Position numbers and translations under genes: made by a program. A stretch of DNA of 64,000 nt from Lachnospiraceae bacterium (lineage in GTDB: Bacteria; Bacillota; Clostridia; Lachnospirales; Lachnospiraceae), in assembly GCA_003979345.1 (NCBI GenBank), contig RYVZ01000011.1, positions 1-64,000 of the forward strand, written 5' to 3'. Below, one piece after another: positions 1 through 9,316 of this stretch (the first letter of the stretch is position 1; each line of letters opens with the position of its first letter). The notes under the pieces are model-generated. The model was not told the DNA's origin and ran no database searches. It saw only the letters and a program-made list of their open reading frames with translations.

Positions 1-2
1 TC

Positions 3-860
3 ATCGCGAGCACAAAGCACGATGAGATCAAAAAAAATCTCATAGTGGAATGTGGGATTGCACCGCATAAGCTGTACTCCAAAGCGGAGTATCTGCGAAA
101 AAGCTTTGCAAACTATCAATATAAGCTCCGGTACGGAGCGGCGTCCGGGGAGAAGCGCTTTTTTCAGGGCTTATCTGCGGAAATTGCACGCGCCCCTAAA
201 ATTGTTGTCTACACGGCAAATATCGGAAAATATGATATCTTACCGGAGCCGCTTGTGCAGGATAACAGGATCGATTATGTCTGTTTTACGGATGATGCAG
301 AATACCGCTCCGCTTCATGGCATGTAGAGCATGTAAAAAACGAAAGCGGGGACGGTCCGCTTGAAACACGAAAATATAAATTCTTCCCTGACCGATACTT
401 CCCGGAATATGAAATCAGTGTCTGGGTAGACTCCAAATTTCAAATTGCGGACAGTCTGTTTGAGTATGTGGAACACCATGCCAAGACGCGGCCAATGCTC
501 TGTTTTCCGCATCCGGTTCGAAACGATATTTATGAGGAAGCGGCGACATGCGTAAAGTTGGATAAGGTTCCTATTTTAGATATCAGCAGACAGATTCTTC
601 ACTATTATGATGAAGGATTTCCTAAAAATTCCGGAATGATTGAAGGAGGCTGCATTACGAGACTCCATCATGACGCATCGGTAAAACACGTCATGCAGCA
701 GTGGTGGCATGAGATCAACTTGTTTACCAGACGGGATCAGATCAGCTTTCCGTATGTGGCATGGAAAAATGCTTTTACCTATGATATTTGCAACATGGAC
801 ATTGAGAGATGCAAATATTTGCAATGTGTAGCAGTACATCGCGGTCGCGGAAAAATGTAA
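3..860 (+). CDS. DUF616-like glycosyltransferase (5' end outside window)
   Basis: The frame is open from base 3 to the TAA at 858-860, so the GTG at 45 is probably internal and the gene starts before the window. The visible part matches the DUF616 (TOD1/MUCI70-like) family of putative glycosyltransferases: YTANIGKYD, VCFTDD, a KYKFFPDRYFPEY stretch and a WVDS motif that would take the place of a DxD metal site, then EGGCITRLHH near the C-terminus. It is the first visible gene of a plus-strand polysaccharide operon. The acceptor cannot be read from sequence. Family assignment is fairly secure; the true length is unknown. Confidence 0.75.
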   Translation: MASTKHDEIKKNLIVECGIAPHKLYSKAEYLRKSFANYQYKLRYGAASGEKRFFQGLSAEIARAPKIVVYTANIGKYDILPEPLVQDNRIDYVCFTDDAEYRSASWHVEHVKNESGDGPLETRKYKFFPDRYFPEYEISVWVDSKFQIADSLFEYVEHHAKTRPMLCFPHPVRNDIYEEAATCVKLDKVPILDISRQILHYYDEGFPKNSGMIEGGCITRLHHDASVKHVMQQWWHEINLFTRRDQISFPYVAWKNAFTYDICNMDIERCKYLQCVAVHRGRGKM

Positions 861-898
861 CGGCTATCAGAAAAAACGCCGGCGGTTTTGGAGGGACA

Positions 899-2164
899 AT
901 GAGACTATTGTTTGACGGCACTGTATATCAGGCAGGAGCTAAATACCACGGAGGCGGAGAATACGCCATCGTCATATTCAGGGAACTGCTCGGCAATTTG
1001 GGATCAAATACTGTTGATGTCTTTTTTGATCCCAGACTGCCAAGAAGAAACAGCTTTTTTGAATTGTGCAAAGAAGCTCATGTCCGGATGCACGCAGTAT
1101 CCACATCACAACAGCTTCGCCGTCTTCTTGAACGCGGAAATTATAACAGGCTATATTCAGCGCTCCCGATCGATTACTATTTTCAGGAGCTAATGACATA
1201 CCGCGGCAATACTGAGATCGTCATTACGATTCACGGACTGCGCGGAATAGAAATATTAAACGCGGATATGCCCCTCATCTGCAGACCCGGCAGATGGAAG
1301 GGACTGTGGGACAAGCTGTCATGGATACATGAATGCCATCAAAAGCAGGCAGAAGCGCATGCATCTTATCAAAGTAAGATTGCACTGTGCAAGAACGGCA
1401 CGGTCATCACAGTATCGCAGCACTCGAAGAACAGCCTGCTGTATCATTTCCCACATCTGACGGAAACACAGATCCGCGTATGTTACTCTCCGCATAAATA
1501 TATACCGGAAAATGCCGGACTTACTGTTGATATTTTCAAAAAATATAAAATTGCAGCCAAAAACTACGGGCTGATCATCAGCGCGGACCGAGAAGAAAAG
1601 AACGCCTTGCGGGGCATCCTTGCATACGACAGATTGTTCTCCGCCCATTATGAATGTATCCCCGCAGACTATAAAGTTGTGGTTCTCGGCGCAGGGCAAA
1701 AAGAAACCTTTACAAAACAGATCAGAAACCAAACAAGATTTGTGTTTGAACATTATGTGGACGCTGCGGAACTGGAACAGCTCTATCAACATGCCCGGCT
1801 GTTCCTGTATCCCTCTTTGAATGAGGGATTTGGTTATCCGCCGCTTGAAGCCATGAAATACGAAACACTTTGCGCATGCTCGGCAGTAACCTCCATCCCA
1901 GAGGTTTGCGGCGATGCGGTTTTATATTTCAATCCAATCTGCACGGAAGAAATCGCGAACAGGATCCTGCAGAGTTTTGACCAGGAAATTTACGAAGCCA
2001 AAAAACCGGAAATGGCACGGCAGTATGCAAAGATCAAAGAGCGACAGGAACATGACCTGAAAGAACTGGCTGCATTTCTGTTAAATGAGTCAAACACTGA
2101 AAACCTGAGGAGAGATTCCCATGAAAAGTTCCGGAAAAGTAGCAATCATCATTCCCAATTATAA
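899..2164 (+). CDS. Glycosyltransferase family 4 (group 1)
   Basis: A 421-residue GT-B enzyme that would transfer a sugar from a nucleotide donor onto a growing surface glycan at the cytoplasmic face. The C-terminal half carries the group-1 signature, including YPSLNEGFGYPPLEAM, in which the acidic residue and EGFG bind the donor. The frame extends 30 codons upstream, but the ATG at 899 has a GGAGGG site just before it, and the protein then begins MRLLFDGTVY, a usual start for this family. It overlaps the next gene by 44 bases, indicating translational coupling. Donor and acceptor are not predictable. Confidence 0.85.
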   Translation: MRLLFDGTVYQAGAKYHGGGEYAIVIFRELLGNLGSNTVDVFFDPRLPRRNSFFELCKEAHVRMHAVSTSQQLRRLLERGNYNRLYSALPIDYYFQELMTYRGNTEIVITIHGLRGIEILNADMPLICRPGRWKGLWDKLSWIHECHQKQAEAHASYQSKIALCKNGTVITVSQHSKNSLLYHFPHLTETQIRVCYSPHKYIPENAGLTVDIFKKYKIAAKNYGLIISADREEKNALRGILAYDRLFSAHYECIPADYKVVVLGAGQKETFTKQIRNQTRFVFEHYVDAAELEQLYQHARLFLYPSLNEGFGYPPLEAMKYETLCACSAVTSIPEVCGDAVLYFNPICTEEIANRILQSFDQEIYEAKKPEMARQYAKIKERQEHDLKELAAFLLNESNTENLRRDSHEKFRKSSNHHSQL

Positions 2165-3011
2165 TGGCGAACGGGTTCTCTTTGATTGCATTTCTTCGAT
2201 ATTGAAGTCAACCTATCAGGATTATGCAATTATCATTGTTGATGATCATTCCGCACATTTTGCTGCATCCAGGCTGACCGGAATCGACTCACGGATCATA
2301 TGTATTCAAAACGAAGAAAATTTGGGGTTTTCCGCAAGCATCAATAAGGGCATCAAATATGCCGTCGAACATGACTTCGATTATATCATGCCGCTAAACA
2401 ATGACACGCTCATCGACAATCATATGCTTGCGATCCTCGTAACAGCATCCGCCCGGAAATATGTAACCGTTCCTACCATGTATTATGCAGCGCATCGGGA
2501 CGTCATATGGTATGGAGGCGGAAAAATCGATTCCCGAAGCGGCAGGGTCATACATACTGGCAGAAACAAAAGGAGCGTCGGGCAGACCTTTATAAAAGAG
2601 GTCACCTTTGCAACCGGATGCTGCCTGCTGATACCCGCTTTTATCATAAAGGAGATCGGAATGCTTGATACGGCTTATTATATGTATTATGAGGATGTTG
2701 AGTATAGCGCAAGGATCACCGTAAACCGCTACAAAATCCTGTATGTTTCCAATGCCCTCTTATGGCATCGTGTCAATTTCACTACCAGTAAGGTCGGAGG
2801 CAATTCTCTTTACTATACCAAAAGAAACTGGTTGCATTTCATCAAAACCTCTTCCTATATTGCAGACAAGCGCGGTGCCTATCTGTATGTGTTAAAAGAT
2901 TCATTCAGGGAATTATGCAGTCGGGAGCATTCTTTGAAATACAAGCAAACGTTAATTTGTGCATGGACAGATTTCCTATGCGGAAAGACGGGAAAGACAA
3001 AGAATTTCTAA
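2121..3011 (+). CDS. Glycosyltransferase family 2
   Basis: A 296-residue GT-A enzyme. The N-terminus has the canonical IIPNYNG motif, then VDDHS, a conserved LGFSASINKGI segment and a metal-binding LNNDT. The YEDVEYSARI motif near residue 195 resembles the ED dyad of rhamnosyltransferase-like GT2 proteins (WbbL group). The ATG at 2121 is preceded by GAGGAGAG and lies inside the end of the upstream GT4 gene. It probably adds one sugar of the repeat unit made by this operon; rhamnosyl specificity is only an inference from the subfamily look. Confidence 0.85.
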   Translation: MKSSGKVAIIIPNYNGERVLFDCISSILKSTYQDYAIIIVDDHSAHFAASRLTGIDSRIICIQNEENLGFSASINKGIKYAVEHDFDYIMPLNNDTLIDNHMLAILVTASARKYVTVPTMYYAAHRDVIWYGGGKIDSRSGRVIHTGRNKRSVGQTFIKEVTFATGCCLLIPAFIIKEIGMLDTAYYMYYEDVEYSARITVNRYKILYVSNALLWHRVNFTTSKVGGNSLYYTKRNWLHFIKTSSYIADKRGAYLYVLKDSFRELCSREHSLKYKQTLICAWTDFLCGKTGKTKNF

Positions 3012-3047
3012 ACCGGACAAAGGATAAACGGGAAAGGGGAACATACT

Positions 3048-4880
3048 ATGCAGGCAGTGATATTAGCGGCCGGAATGGGGAAACGGTTAAAAAACCTGAC
3101 TCAGAATAATACGAAATGCATGATCCGGGTCAACGGGGATACCTTGATCGAGCGGGCGCTTAGAATCCTTGACCGCAAAGGGCTGTCCAGAATCGTCCTT
3201 GTGGTTGGTTATGAGGCTCAAAATCTGATAGATTATATCCGCGGATTAGGGATAAAAACCCCTGTCTGCTTTATCAACAATTCTGTCTATTATAAGACAA
3301 ACAATATTTATTCACTTGCGCTGGCAGAGGAATATCTGGTAGCAGAGGATACTCTGATATTAGAGTCCGATCTGATTTTTGAAGATAATGTGATTGAATT
3401 GATCTTGAATGATCCGAGAGAAACACTGGCGCTTGCGGACAAGTTTGAGAGCTGGATGGACGGAACCTGCATGGTTTTGGATGAAGATGATTGCATTTGT
3501 GAGTTTATCCCGGGGAAATATCTGGACTTTAATGAAAAAGAAAAATATTATAAGACAGTCAACATTTATAAATTTAGCCAGCATTTTTCAAAGAACACCT
3601 ATGTCCCATTCTTGAAAGCATATAAAGCGGCTATGGGTGATAACGAATACTATGAATCTGTTATTAAACTGATCGCACTGCTTGATACGAAAGAAATCCG
3701 GGCGAAAAGGCTGACAGGACAGACATGGTATGAGATTGACGATATACAGGACTTAGACATAGCGGAAAGTCTGTTTGCAGAGTCTGAGAACCATAAGTAT
3801 GAGATGATTTCTAAACGATTTGGAGGATACTGGCGTTATCCAAAGCTGTTGGACTTTTGCTATTTGGTAAATCCATACTATCCGCCGGCAAAAATGATAG
3901 CGGAAATAAAAGCAAACTGTGAAACGCTTTTGACAAGTTATCCGTCCGGAATGAGAGTAAACAATCTGCTTGCAGGCAGAAAATTTGGCGTCCCATCTGA
4001 ATATATCGTGGTAGGAAACGGCGCGGCTGAGCTGATTGAAGTTCTGTTAAGAGTATTAATCGGAAAGGCGGGTATCATACGCCCGACTTTTGAAGAATAT
4101 GCAAACCGTCTGGATCCGGAGCGGCGCGTCATCATGACAGTCGGTCGTGACGATTTTTCCTACCATGCAGCGGATATCATTTCATATTTCAGCGGGAATC
4201 CGGTAGAAACGATCGTACTGGTCAATCCTGATAATCCAAGCGGAAATTATATGGAATATGAAGAAGTGAAAAAACTCCTCGATTGGTGCAGGGATCATAA
4301 AATAAACCTGATCATTGATGAGAGTTTTGTTGATTTTGTAGAGAATGGGAAAACCCCGGATGAATTGACCATGATTTCAGACCGGATTTTTTCTCAGTAT
4401 CAGACAGGTCTTTTCATCATAAAGAGTATATCAAAGTCTTATGGCGTCCCCGGGGCTAGACTGGGGATACTGGCAAGCCCGGATAAAGCGGTGATCGATG
4501 CCGTAAAACAAATGCTGCCCATATGGAATATTAATTCCTTTGGCGAGTTTTATATGCAGATCGCAGAAAAATATACGAAAGATTATCAGATATCTCTTGA
4601 TAAGATCACCGCAGCCCGGAGCAGGTTTGCCGGACAATTAAATCAAATACCGTGGCTGCGGGTCATTCCGTCCCAGGCAAATTATATCATGTGTGAAATA
4701 ACGGGCAGATTCACAAGCAGGGAACTTTCCTGTTATCTACTGCAAAGGAATATTTTTGTAAAAGACCTGTCTGAGAAAATAGGTAACGGGCGGCAGTATT
4801 TACGGCTTGCGATCAGGCGTGAGGACGAGAATGATTATTTAATATCGTGTTTAGAGGAAGCGGGAGTATTGCCATCATGA
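3048..4880 (+). CDS. Fused nucleotidyltransferase / PLP-dependent fold-type I enzyme
   Basis: A 610-residue fusion. Residues about 1-245 are a sugar-nucleotidyltransferase fold of the LicC type (N-terminal AVILAAGMGKRL, signature YEIDDIQDLDIA at the domain end). Residues about 255-610 form a class I aminotransferase domain close to HisC/CobD: NPDNPSGN, DESFVDF, and the Schiff-base lysine at about K463 in SISKSYG, followed by GARLG. In known proteins LicC-type domains activate phospho-alcohols with CTP, and CobD-type domains decarboxylate phospho-amino acids. I infer that the fusion supplies a nucleotide-activated amino-alcohol phosphate for decorating the glycan. An AAAGGGGA ribosome site precedes the ATG. 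The stop overlaps the next start (ATGA). Confidence 0.8.
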   Translation: MQAVILAAGMGKRLKNLTQNNTKCMIRVNGDTLIERALRILDRKGLSRIVLVVGYEAQNLIDYIRGLGIKTPVCFINNSVYYKTNNIYSLALAEEYLVAEDTLILESDLIFEDNVIELILNDPRETLALADKFESWMDGTCMVLDEDDCICEFIPGKYLDFNEKEKYYKTVNIYKFSQHFSKNTYVPFLKAYKAAMGDNEYYESVIKLIALLDTKEIRAKRLTGQTWYEIDDIQDLDIAESLFAESENHKYEMISKRFGGYWRYPKLLDFCYLVNPYYPPAKMIAEIKANCETLLTSYPSGMRVNNLLAGRKFGVPSEYIVVGNGAAELIEVLLRVLIGKAGIIRPTFEEYANRLDPERRVIMTVGRDDFSYHAADIISYFSGNPVETIVLVNPDNPSGNYMEYEEVKKLLDWCRDHKINLIIDESFVDFVENGKTPDELTMISDRIFSQYQTGLFIIKSISKSYGVPGARLGILASPDKAVIDAVKQMLPIWNINSFGEFYMQIAEKYTKDYQISLDKITAARSRFAGQLNQIPWLRVIPSQANYIMCEITGRFTSRELSCYLLQRNIFVKDLSEKIGNGRQYLRLAIRREDENDYLISCLEEAGVLPS

Positions 4881-5752
4881 TCATTATACGGATATGGGAA
4901 GGATTGGGGAACCAACTGTTCCAATACGCTTTTGCAAAAAGCCTTCAGCATCATACGAGCGAACCGGTCGTACTGGATTGTAAAAAGAGTTTTCAAAACA
5001 GCCTTCCCGGTGCAAAAACCTCTATTGTGCAGAGAGAATATCGATTGGACTATTTTCAGATCAGGCTGGCAAAGATCGACATAAAACAATATCGGTGCTG
5101 GAACTTTTTGCAAAGAGCAAATCCGCTTCAGCAGGCAGCATTTAATCTCAGCGAAAAGGGACTCTTTCCATTCCGTTATGTGCGCGACAAAAGTGCCTAT
5201 GATTATAATGAAGCAATGTTTCATTTGCATCATGCATATGTTATGGGATACTTCCAAAACGAGCGGTACTTTCGGGAAATTCGAAAAGAGCTGCTTTCGG
5301 ATCTTACCCCAAAGAATTTCTGTCTGAATGCCCGGGCGAAAGATCTACTGAGCAGCCCAAATACCATATCACTTCATATACGAAGGACCGATTTTCAGAA
5401 TCTGGGGATCGCGCTTGATAACGCTTATTATCAGAAAGCCGTTGACTATATGAACAGCCTGGTAAATGATCCGGTCTATTTGATCTTTAGCGATGATGTG
5501 GAATGGGCAAAGAAACATATTGATTGTAATGCAAAGACTTATTACGCATCAGATCTTGGTGACTTTAGTGATTGTGATGATCTTATGCTGATGAGTCTGT
5601 GCGCTCATAATATTACCTCCAATTCTACATTCAGCTGGTGGGGCGCATGGCTAAATCAAAATGAAGATAAAATCGTCATTTCCCCGAAACGGTGGATCAC
5701 AAAGTCCCGCGGAAGTTATAAAATCATACCTAAGGAGTGGGTCAAAATATGA
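4877..5752 (+). CDS. Alpha-1,2-fucosyltransferase, GT11
   Basis: A 291-residue GT11 enzyme that transfers fucose from GDP-fucose. The N-terminal GLGNQLFQYAFA motif is diagnostic, the HIRRTDF motif in the middle forms the donor site, and SNSTFSWWGAWL near the C-terminus is the third family motif. The ATG at 4877 is chosen over an upstream GTG at 4847 because it puts the family motif at residue 9 and forms an ATGA overlap with the preceding stop. It predicts a terminal or side-branch fucose in the glycan. No GDP-fucose synthesis genes are visible nearby, so the donor must come from elsewhere. Confidence 0.88.
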   Translation: MIIIRIWEGLGNQLFQYAFAKSLQHHTSEPVVLDCKKSFQNSLPGAKTSIVQREYRLDYFQIRLAKIDIKQYRCWNFLQRANPLQQAAFNLSEKGLFPFRYVRDKSAYDYNEAMFHLHHAYVMGYFQNERYFREIRKELLSDLTPKNFCLNARAKDLLSSPNTISLHIRRTDFQNLGIALDNAYYQKAVDYMNSLVNDPVYLIFSDDVEWAKKHIDCNAKTYYASDLGDFSDCDDLMLMSLCAHNITSNSTFSWWGAWLNQNEDKIVISPKRWITKSRGSYKIIPKEWVKI

Positions 5753-7275
5753 ATATAAGCAAAAACAATTTATCCAAATTATGCAGCTATTATAAAAAAA
5801 TGTCTGCTAAACCAAACGGTGACAAATACATTTTTTTTGAAAATACTTTTGAATCTTATTTATGCTTAATGAATTGCAAATTCATAACCGCAAAGGCTTT
5901 GGAACAAAAGTATCAGTACAGAACGATTGTATTTAACGATCATAACGATGAACAAAAAAACAAAGTGTACGAGGCTCTTGGTTTCCGGTCAATGACGCTC
6001 AAAAATTCCGTGTCCCTGGCGGATAAACTCAGGTCATATATAGAAGCTGCATGTGCTATGCGATTCCGCCATAATATGCATGCGTTGATACAGCTCGTAC
6101 ATCACGGCGTTCATATCGGAGATTTGATCTATGACCACATCATACGGGTCAACCCCGGAAGATATACGGTAGGAAAGCTGAGCTGGAAAACCGATTTCAA
6201 AAGCCTGCAAAAATTCTTTTTATGTGCTGACTTTTGTAACAGGATATTCAAAAAATATCCGCCAAAATATTTTATTGCCGGGGATATCATCTACATAAAC
6301 GGTATTTATGTGCGTACTGCGATGCGGCACGGGGCGGACGTCATTGCCGTTTGTACAGGAAGCAACTCCAGAAAACTGATTCCAAGCAGAGAAAAATTTT
6401 ATCCGAATTATCACGAAACGATCCGTAAGCGCATCGGTGATCTGACTCTTGATTCAGATTCCGAAAACTGGAAACGCGATATGCAGACACATTTAGACGG
6501 ACTGTTTCAGGGAAAGGGCGATATCAACGCCCGTGCTGCATATTTAGGGAAAGACATCCTTTCAAAGAACAAAATACTGGCAGAACTCGGCATTCATAAT
6601 CACAAAAAGAATATTGTGATCATGGCACATTGCTTTACCGACGCACCGCATTGCGGCGGAGAATTTATCTATAACGATTATTATGAATGGCTGGTAGAAA
6701 CCCTGAAGATCGTTTCAAAAATCGATCATGTAAATTGGATCCTGAAGCCACACCCGAGAAGGGACTTTTATCATGAAGAAGGATCCGTGGAAAAATTATA
6801 CAAAAAGTATAAAACCCCCAACCTATACTGGATGTCAGATCAATACAGTACCGCGACCCTAAATAGTTTTGCCGATGCAATCGTCACGGTCGGCGGGACA
6901 GCCGGAATAGAATTTGGCTGTCAGGGCATCCCTTGCGTGAATGCCGGAAAAACATTTTATACGGGATACGGACTTACCATTGAGGCAAAGTCCAAAAAAC
7001 AGTATGCTTCGATCTTAAACAAAATGCATAAGATCAAGCCGTTAAGTCCGGAGAAGATAGAACTGGCAAGACGCATCCTGTACAAAAAGAACGGCGAGAT
7101 TTATGAAACTCCGGAGGATGCTTTGCAGAAATTATCCTATGAATGCTATATGCAATTGCTTGAAGTTAATAATGAGCGGCTTTCTAACGATCATTTTGTA
7201 GAAAGTCTTCTTGATTACGCGGCTAAAAATGACATCCGCGACAGCTACATCTATCGCTATGGAACGGAATGCTAG
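5749..7275 (+). CDS. Capsule-polysaccharide-type GT-B protein
   Basis: A 508-residue protein whose C-terminal half looks like a GT-B nucleotide-sugar or CDP-alditol transferase domain: NWILKPHPRRDFY, then WMSDQYSTATLNSFADAIVTVGGTAGIEFGCQGIPCV. This layout resembles KpsC/KpsS-like capsule proteins and CDP-glycerol transferases. The N-terminal half has no motif I recognise. The ATG at 5749 overlaps the previous stop (ATGA) and is preceded by TAAGGAG, so it is preferred to the GTG at 5737. Role inferred from operon position: transfer of a sugar or alditol phosphate to the glycan. Exact family uncertain. Confidence 0.6.
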   Translation: MNISKNNLSKLCSYYKKMSAKPNGDKYIFFENTFESYLCLMNCKFITAKALEQKYQYRTIVFNDHNDEQKNKVYEALGFRSMTLKNSVSLADKLRSYIEAACAMRFRHNMHALIQLVHHGVHIGDLIYDHIIRVNPGRYTVGKLSWKTDFKSLQKFFLCADFCNRIFKKYPPKYFIAGDIIYINGIYVRTAMRHGADVIAVCTGSNSRKLIPSREKFYPNYHETIRKRIGDLTLDSDSENWKRDMQTHLDGLFQGKGDINARAAYLGKDILSKNKILAELGIHNHKKNIVIMAHCFTDAPHCGGEFIYNDYYEWLVETLKIVSKIDHVNWILKPHPRRDFYHEEGSVEKLYKKYKTPNLYWMSDQYSTATLNSFADAIVTVGGTAGIEFGCQGIPCVNAGKTFYTGYGLTIEAKSKKQYASILNKMHKIKPLSPEKIELARRILYKKNGEIYETPEDALQKLSYECYMQLLEVNNERLSNDHFVESLLDYAAKNDIRDSYIYRYGTEC

Positions 7276-7289
7276 GAGGTCCTTAAACC

Positions 7290-8594
7290 ATGAAAAATCT
7301 GATTATTATTCATTTGGAGAGTATCAGTCATAATCTCCTGCATAACGGTTCAAAAGAGGTTTTCCCAAATCTAAGCCGGATCGCCGAAAATAGCTGTGTT
7401 TTTTCTACCTACTATTCAACTGCCAGTTCAACCATTATGGTGATTGGCGATCTTATGTACGGTGATCCTTACCAGTTAGAGAAATCCCGTGATTTAAGCG
7501 GCGTATATAAGCAGAAAACCGTAAAATCAACCTTCGAGCTTTTAGCAGAAAAAGGATATCAAACATCTGCTCTTATGTATCCGTACCTATCGGACAAAAC
7601 GGACAGGATCAATCTAAAAAAGCTTTTGGGTCACTCTGCACATTTCGAAGCCGCCGCAGAGCAGGATCAATTTCATAAAAAAATAGAAAATACGATAAAA
7701 AGCGGTCAGGCATTTGCACTTTATGTATACAATAGCACAAGTCTTCTATCCTCCCCGTTCAGAACGCAAAACGTTGACCATTGCTTTTTGGAGACGATCG
7801 AAGAAAGTTATCGAAATATAGACCGGACGACCGGATTTATATTTCAGACATTACAAGAACAGCATATGCTGGAAGATACAGTCGTCGTATTATTTGGCGA
7901 TCACGGTGACGACATGTACTCCCATGGCTTTACCCATGGATTCACCCACGCAATAGAGCCCTATGCAAGTGTGATCCGGACCCCTCTCATGGTTTATTCC
8001 AGCCAGATTCGGCAATCAAACATCACAGATCTGGTGAATACGCTGGACATTAGAGACATGATCCTGTCTTTATTGGAAAATGAAAATATATCAAAAGACA
8101 CATGGTATCCCAAGCGAAAATTCTCTTTTTCCAGAAATCTTTTTTGGAATCAGCAAAGCACTGTTTTGAATAAGGCTTATTCCGTAACTGACGGCAGATA
8201 TATGTTAATGGTCTCCCCCGAAGGTCTGGAGTTATATTTGTGCAAATACGACGTGTTTGGCACCGTCAATTTACTCAACTTTTTTGATCTTCACGGCAAA
8301 ACCATCCGCTTGAAAGCGGAAATAAGGTTCATTGAGGGCATCCACATCGAGTATATGCTAAAAATGCCGGCAAGCTCGATTTCACGTGAATTTACAAGAT
8401 TAAGAGAAGAATTATTAAAATATCTGGAGCAAATGCAGATCCATACGGGTATCAGGCTCGATTTTGCCCCTTGGTTTCAACATATCAGAAAAAATGATCA
8501 AATACAAAAGGAAATAAAGCGTGCTGCGGCACACAGCATCATTGGGAAACGGCTAAGAGGGATTATTCAATGTGTGACCAAGTTTGTATCATAA
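7290..8594 (+). CDS. Sulfatase / alkaline-phosphatase superfamily protein without membrane anchor
   Basis: A 434-residue metal-dependent hydrolase or phosphotransferase of the sulfatase fold (LTA synthase and phosphoethanolamine transferase relatives). Seen: HLESIS at the N-terminus (metal-ligand E10), a STASST stretch where the catalytic Thr/Ser (about 47-48) would sit, and FGDHGDD at about residue 203, another metal site. LTA-type enzymes carry membrane helices and an extracellular domain. This protein has neither a signal peptide nor a transmembrane segment, so it should work in the cytoplasm. With the nucleotidyltransferase-PLP fusion upstream, transfer or removal of a phospho-alcohol on the glycan precursor is plausible. 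GGAGG precedes the ATG. Confidence 0.7.
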   Translation: MKNLIIIHLESISHNLLHNGSKEVFPNLSRIAENSCVFSTYYSTASSTIMVIGDLMYGDPYQLEKSRDLSGVYKQKTVKSTFELLAEKGYQTSALMYPYLSDKTDRINLKKLLGHSAHFEAAAEQDQFHKKIENTIKSGQAFALYVYNSTSLLSSPFRTQNVDHCFLETIEESYRNIDRTTGFIFQTLQEQHMLEDTVVVLFGDHGDDMYSHGFTHGFTHAIEPYASVIRTPLMVYSSQIRQSNITDLVNTLDIRDMILSLLENENISKDTWYPKRKFSFSRNLFWNQQSTVLNKAYSVTDGRYMLMVSPEGLELYLCKYDVFGTVNLLNFFDLHGKTIRLKAEIRFIEGIHIEYMLKMPASSISREFTRLREELLKYLEQMQIHTGIRLDFAPWFQHIRKNDQIQKEIKRAAAHSIIGKRLRGIIQCVTKFVS

Positions 8595-9316
8595 TACCTA
8601 TTTACAAAAATACGATTGATCTGCAGACACAGGCTGCTCTCAAGCACAATTTGAAAATGGCAGGAAAAGTACCCTGCTATTTTGTCGCGCCCCAAAAACT
8701 TAAATCACGATTCTATGATGATCATTTTGGCAGAATACCCATTCTAAAATTTCCGGATAAATATTTTAAGAACGCAAAAACCTATAATAAATTAATGCTG
8801 ATGCCGTCATTTTATAAGTGTTTTGACAGCTACCGCTATATTTGTATTTGTCAGACAGACGCATTGCTGTTAAGAAATGTTGATTATCTCTTAGATCTTA
8901 CAAGAAAGGGATTCGATTATTGGGGCGCGCCATGGTATCCGGATCACAGAATTGCATTATATAAATTTCATGCAGATTTCGGACGTCTTTTTGGGGGGCG
9001 ATTCTTCAAAAAATATGCGATCTGTGTCGGAAATGGCGGTCTGTCACTGAGGCATGTAAAAAAGACGATTCAATTGCTCAGACGTCATCCACTGCTAAGG
9101 CGGATATGGAACCAAAACGAAGATTACTTTTTTGCTTTATCAGGAACATATTTGGACTCGCAATATCTGATAGCGCCAAGACATATGGCTCAAAGATTTT
9201 CTTTAGAAACAAACATGAAAGAAGTATTGGAAAACGGCGGAACCCCTCCCTTTGGCGTACACGCATGGAAAAAATTTTATCCTCAATTGCTCGAAAGGAC
9301 GATTTCTGATGAATGA
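8570..9316 (+). CDS. DUF5672 family glycosyltransferase-like protein
   Basis: A 248-residue protein matching the DUF5672 pattern: IIPIYKN at the N-terminus, CQTDALLL (metal-site-like), GFDYWGAPW, GNGGLSLR, NEDYFF and a closing PFGVHAWKKF. DUF5672 proteins are common in capsule and LPS clusters and are thought to be GT-A glycosyltransferases, though few are characterised. The ATG at 8570 lies 25 bases inside the previous gene and is preceded by AAGAGGG, so translation is likely coupled. The acceptor is unknown. Confidence 0.78.
   Translation: MCDQVCIIIPIYKNTIDLQTQAALKHNLKMAGKVPCYFVAPQKLKSRFYDDHFGRIPILKFPDKYFKNAKTYNKLMLMPSFYKCFDSYRYICICQTDALLLRNVDYLLDLTRKGFDYWGAPWYPDHRIALYKFHADFGRLFGGRFFKKYAICVGNGGLSLRHVKKTIQLLRRHPLLRRIWNQNEDYFFALSGTYLDSQYLIAPRHMAQRFSLETNMKEVLENGGTPPFGVHAWKKFYPQLLERTISDE

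Noticed and set aside
7290..8594. Lipoteichoic acid synthase
   Set aside because: It shares the fold motifs but has no transmembrane helices or signal peptide, which LTA synthases require.
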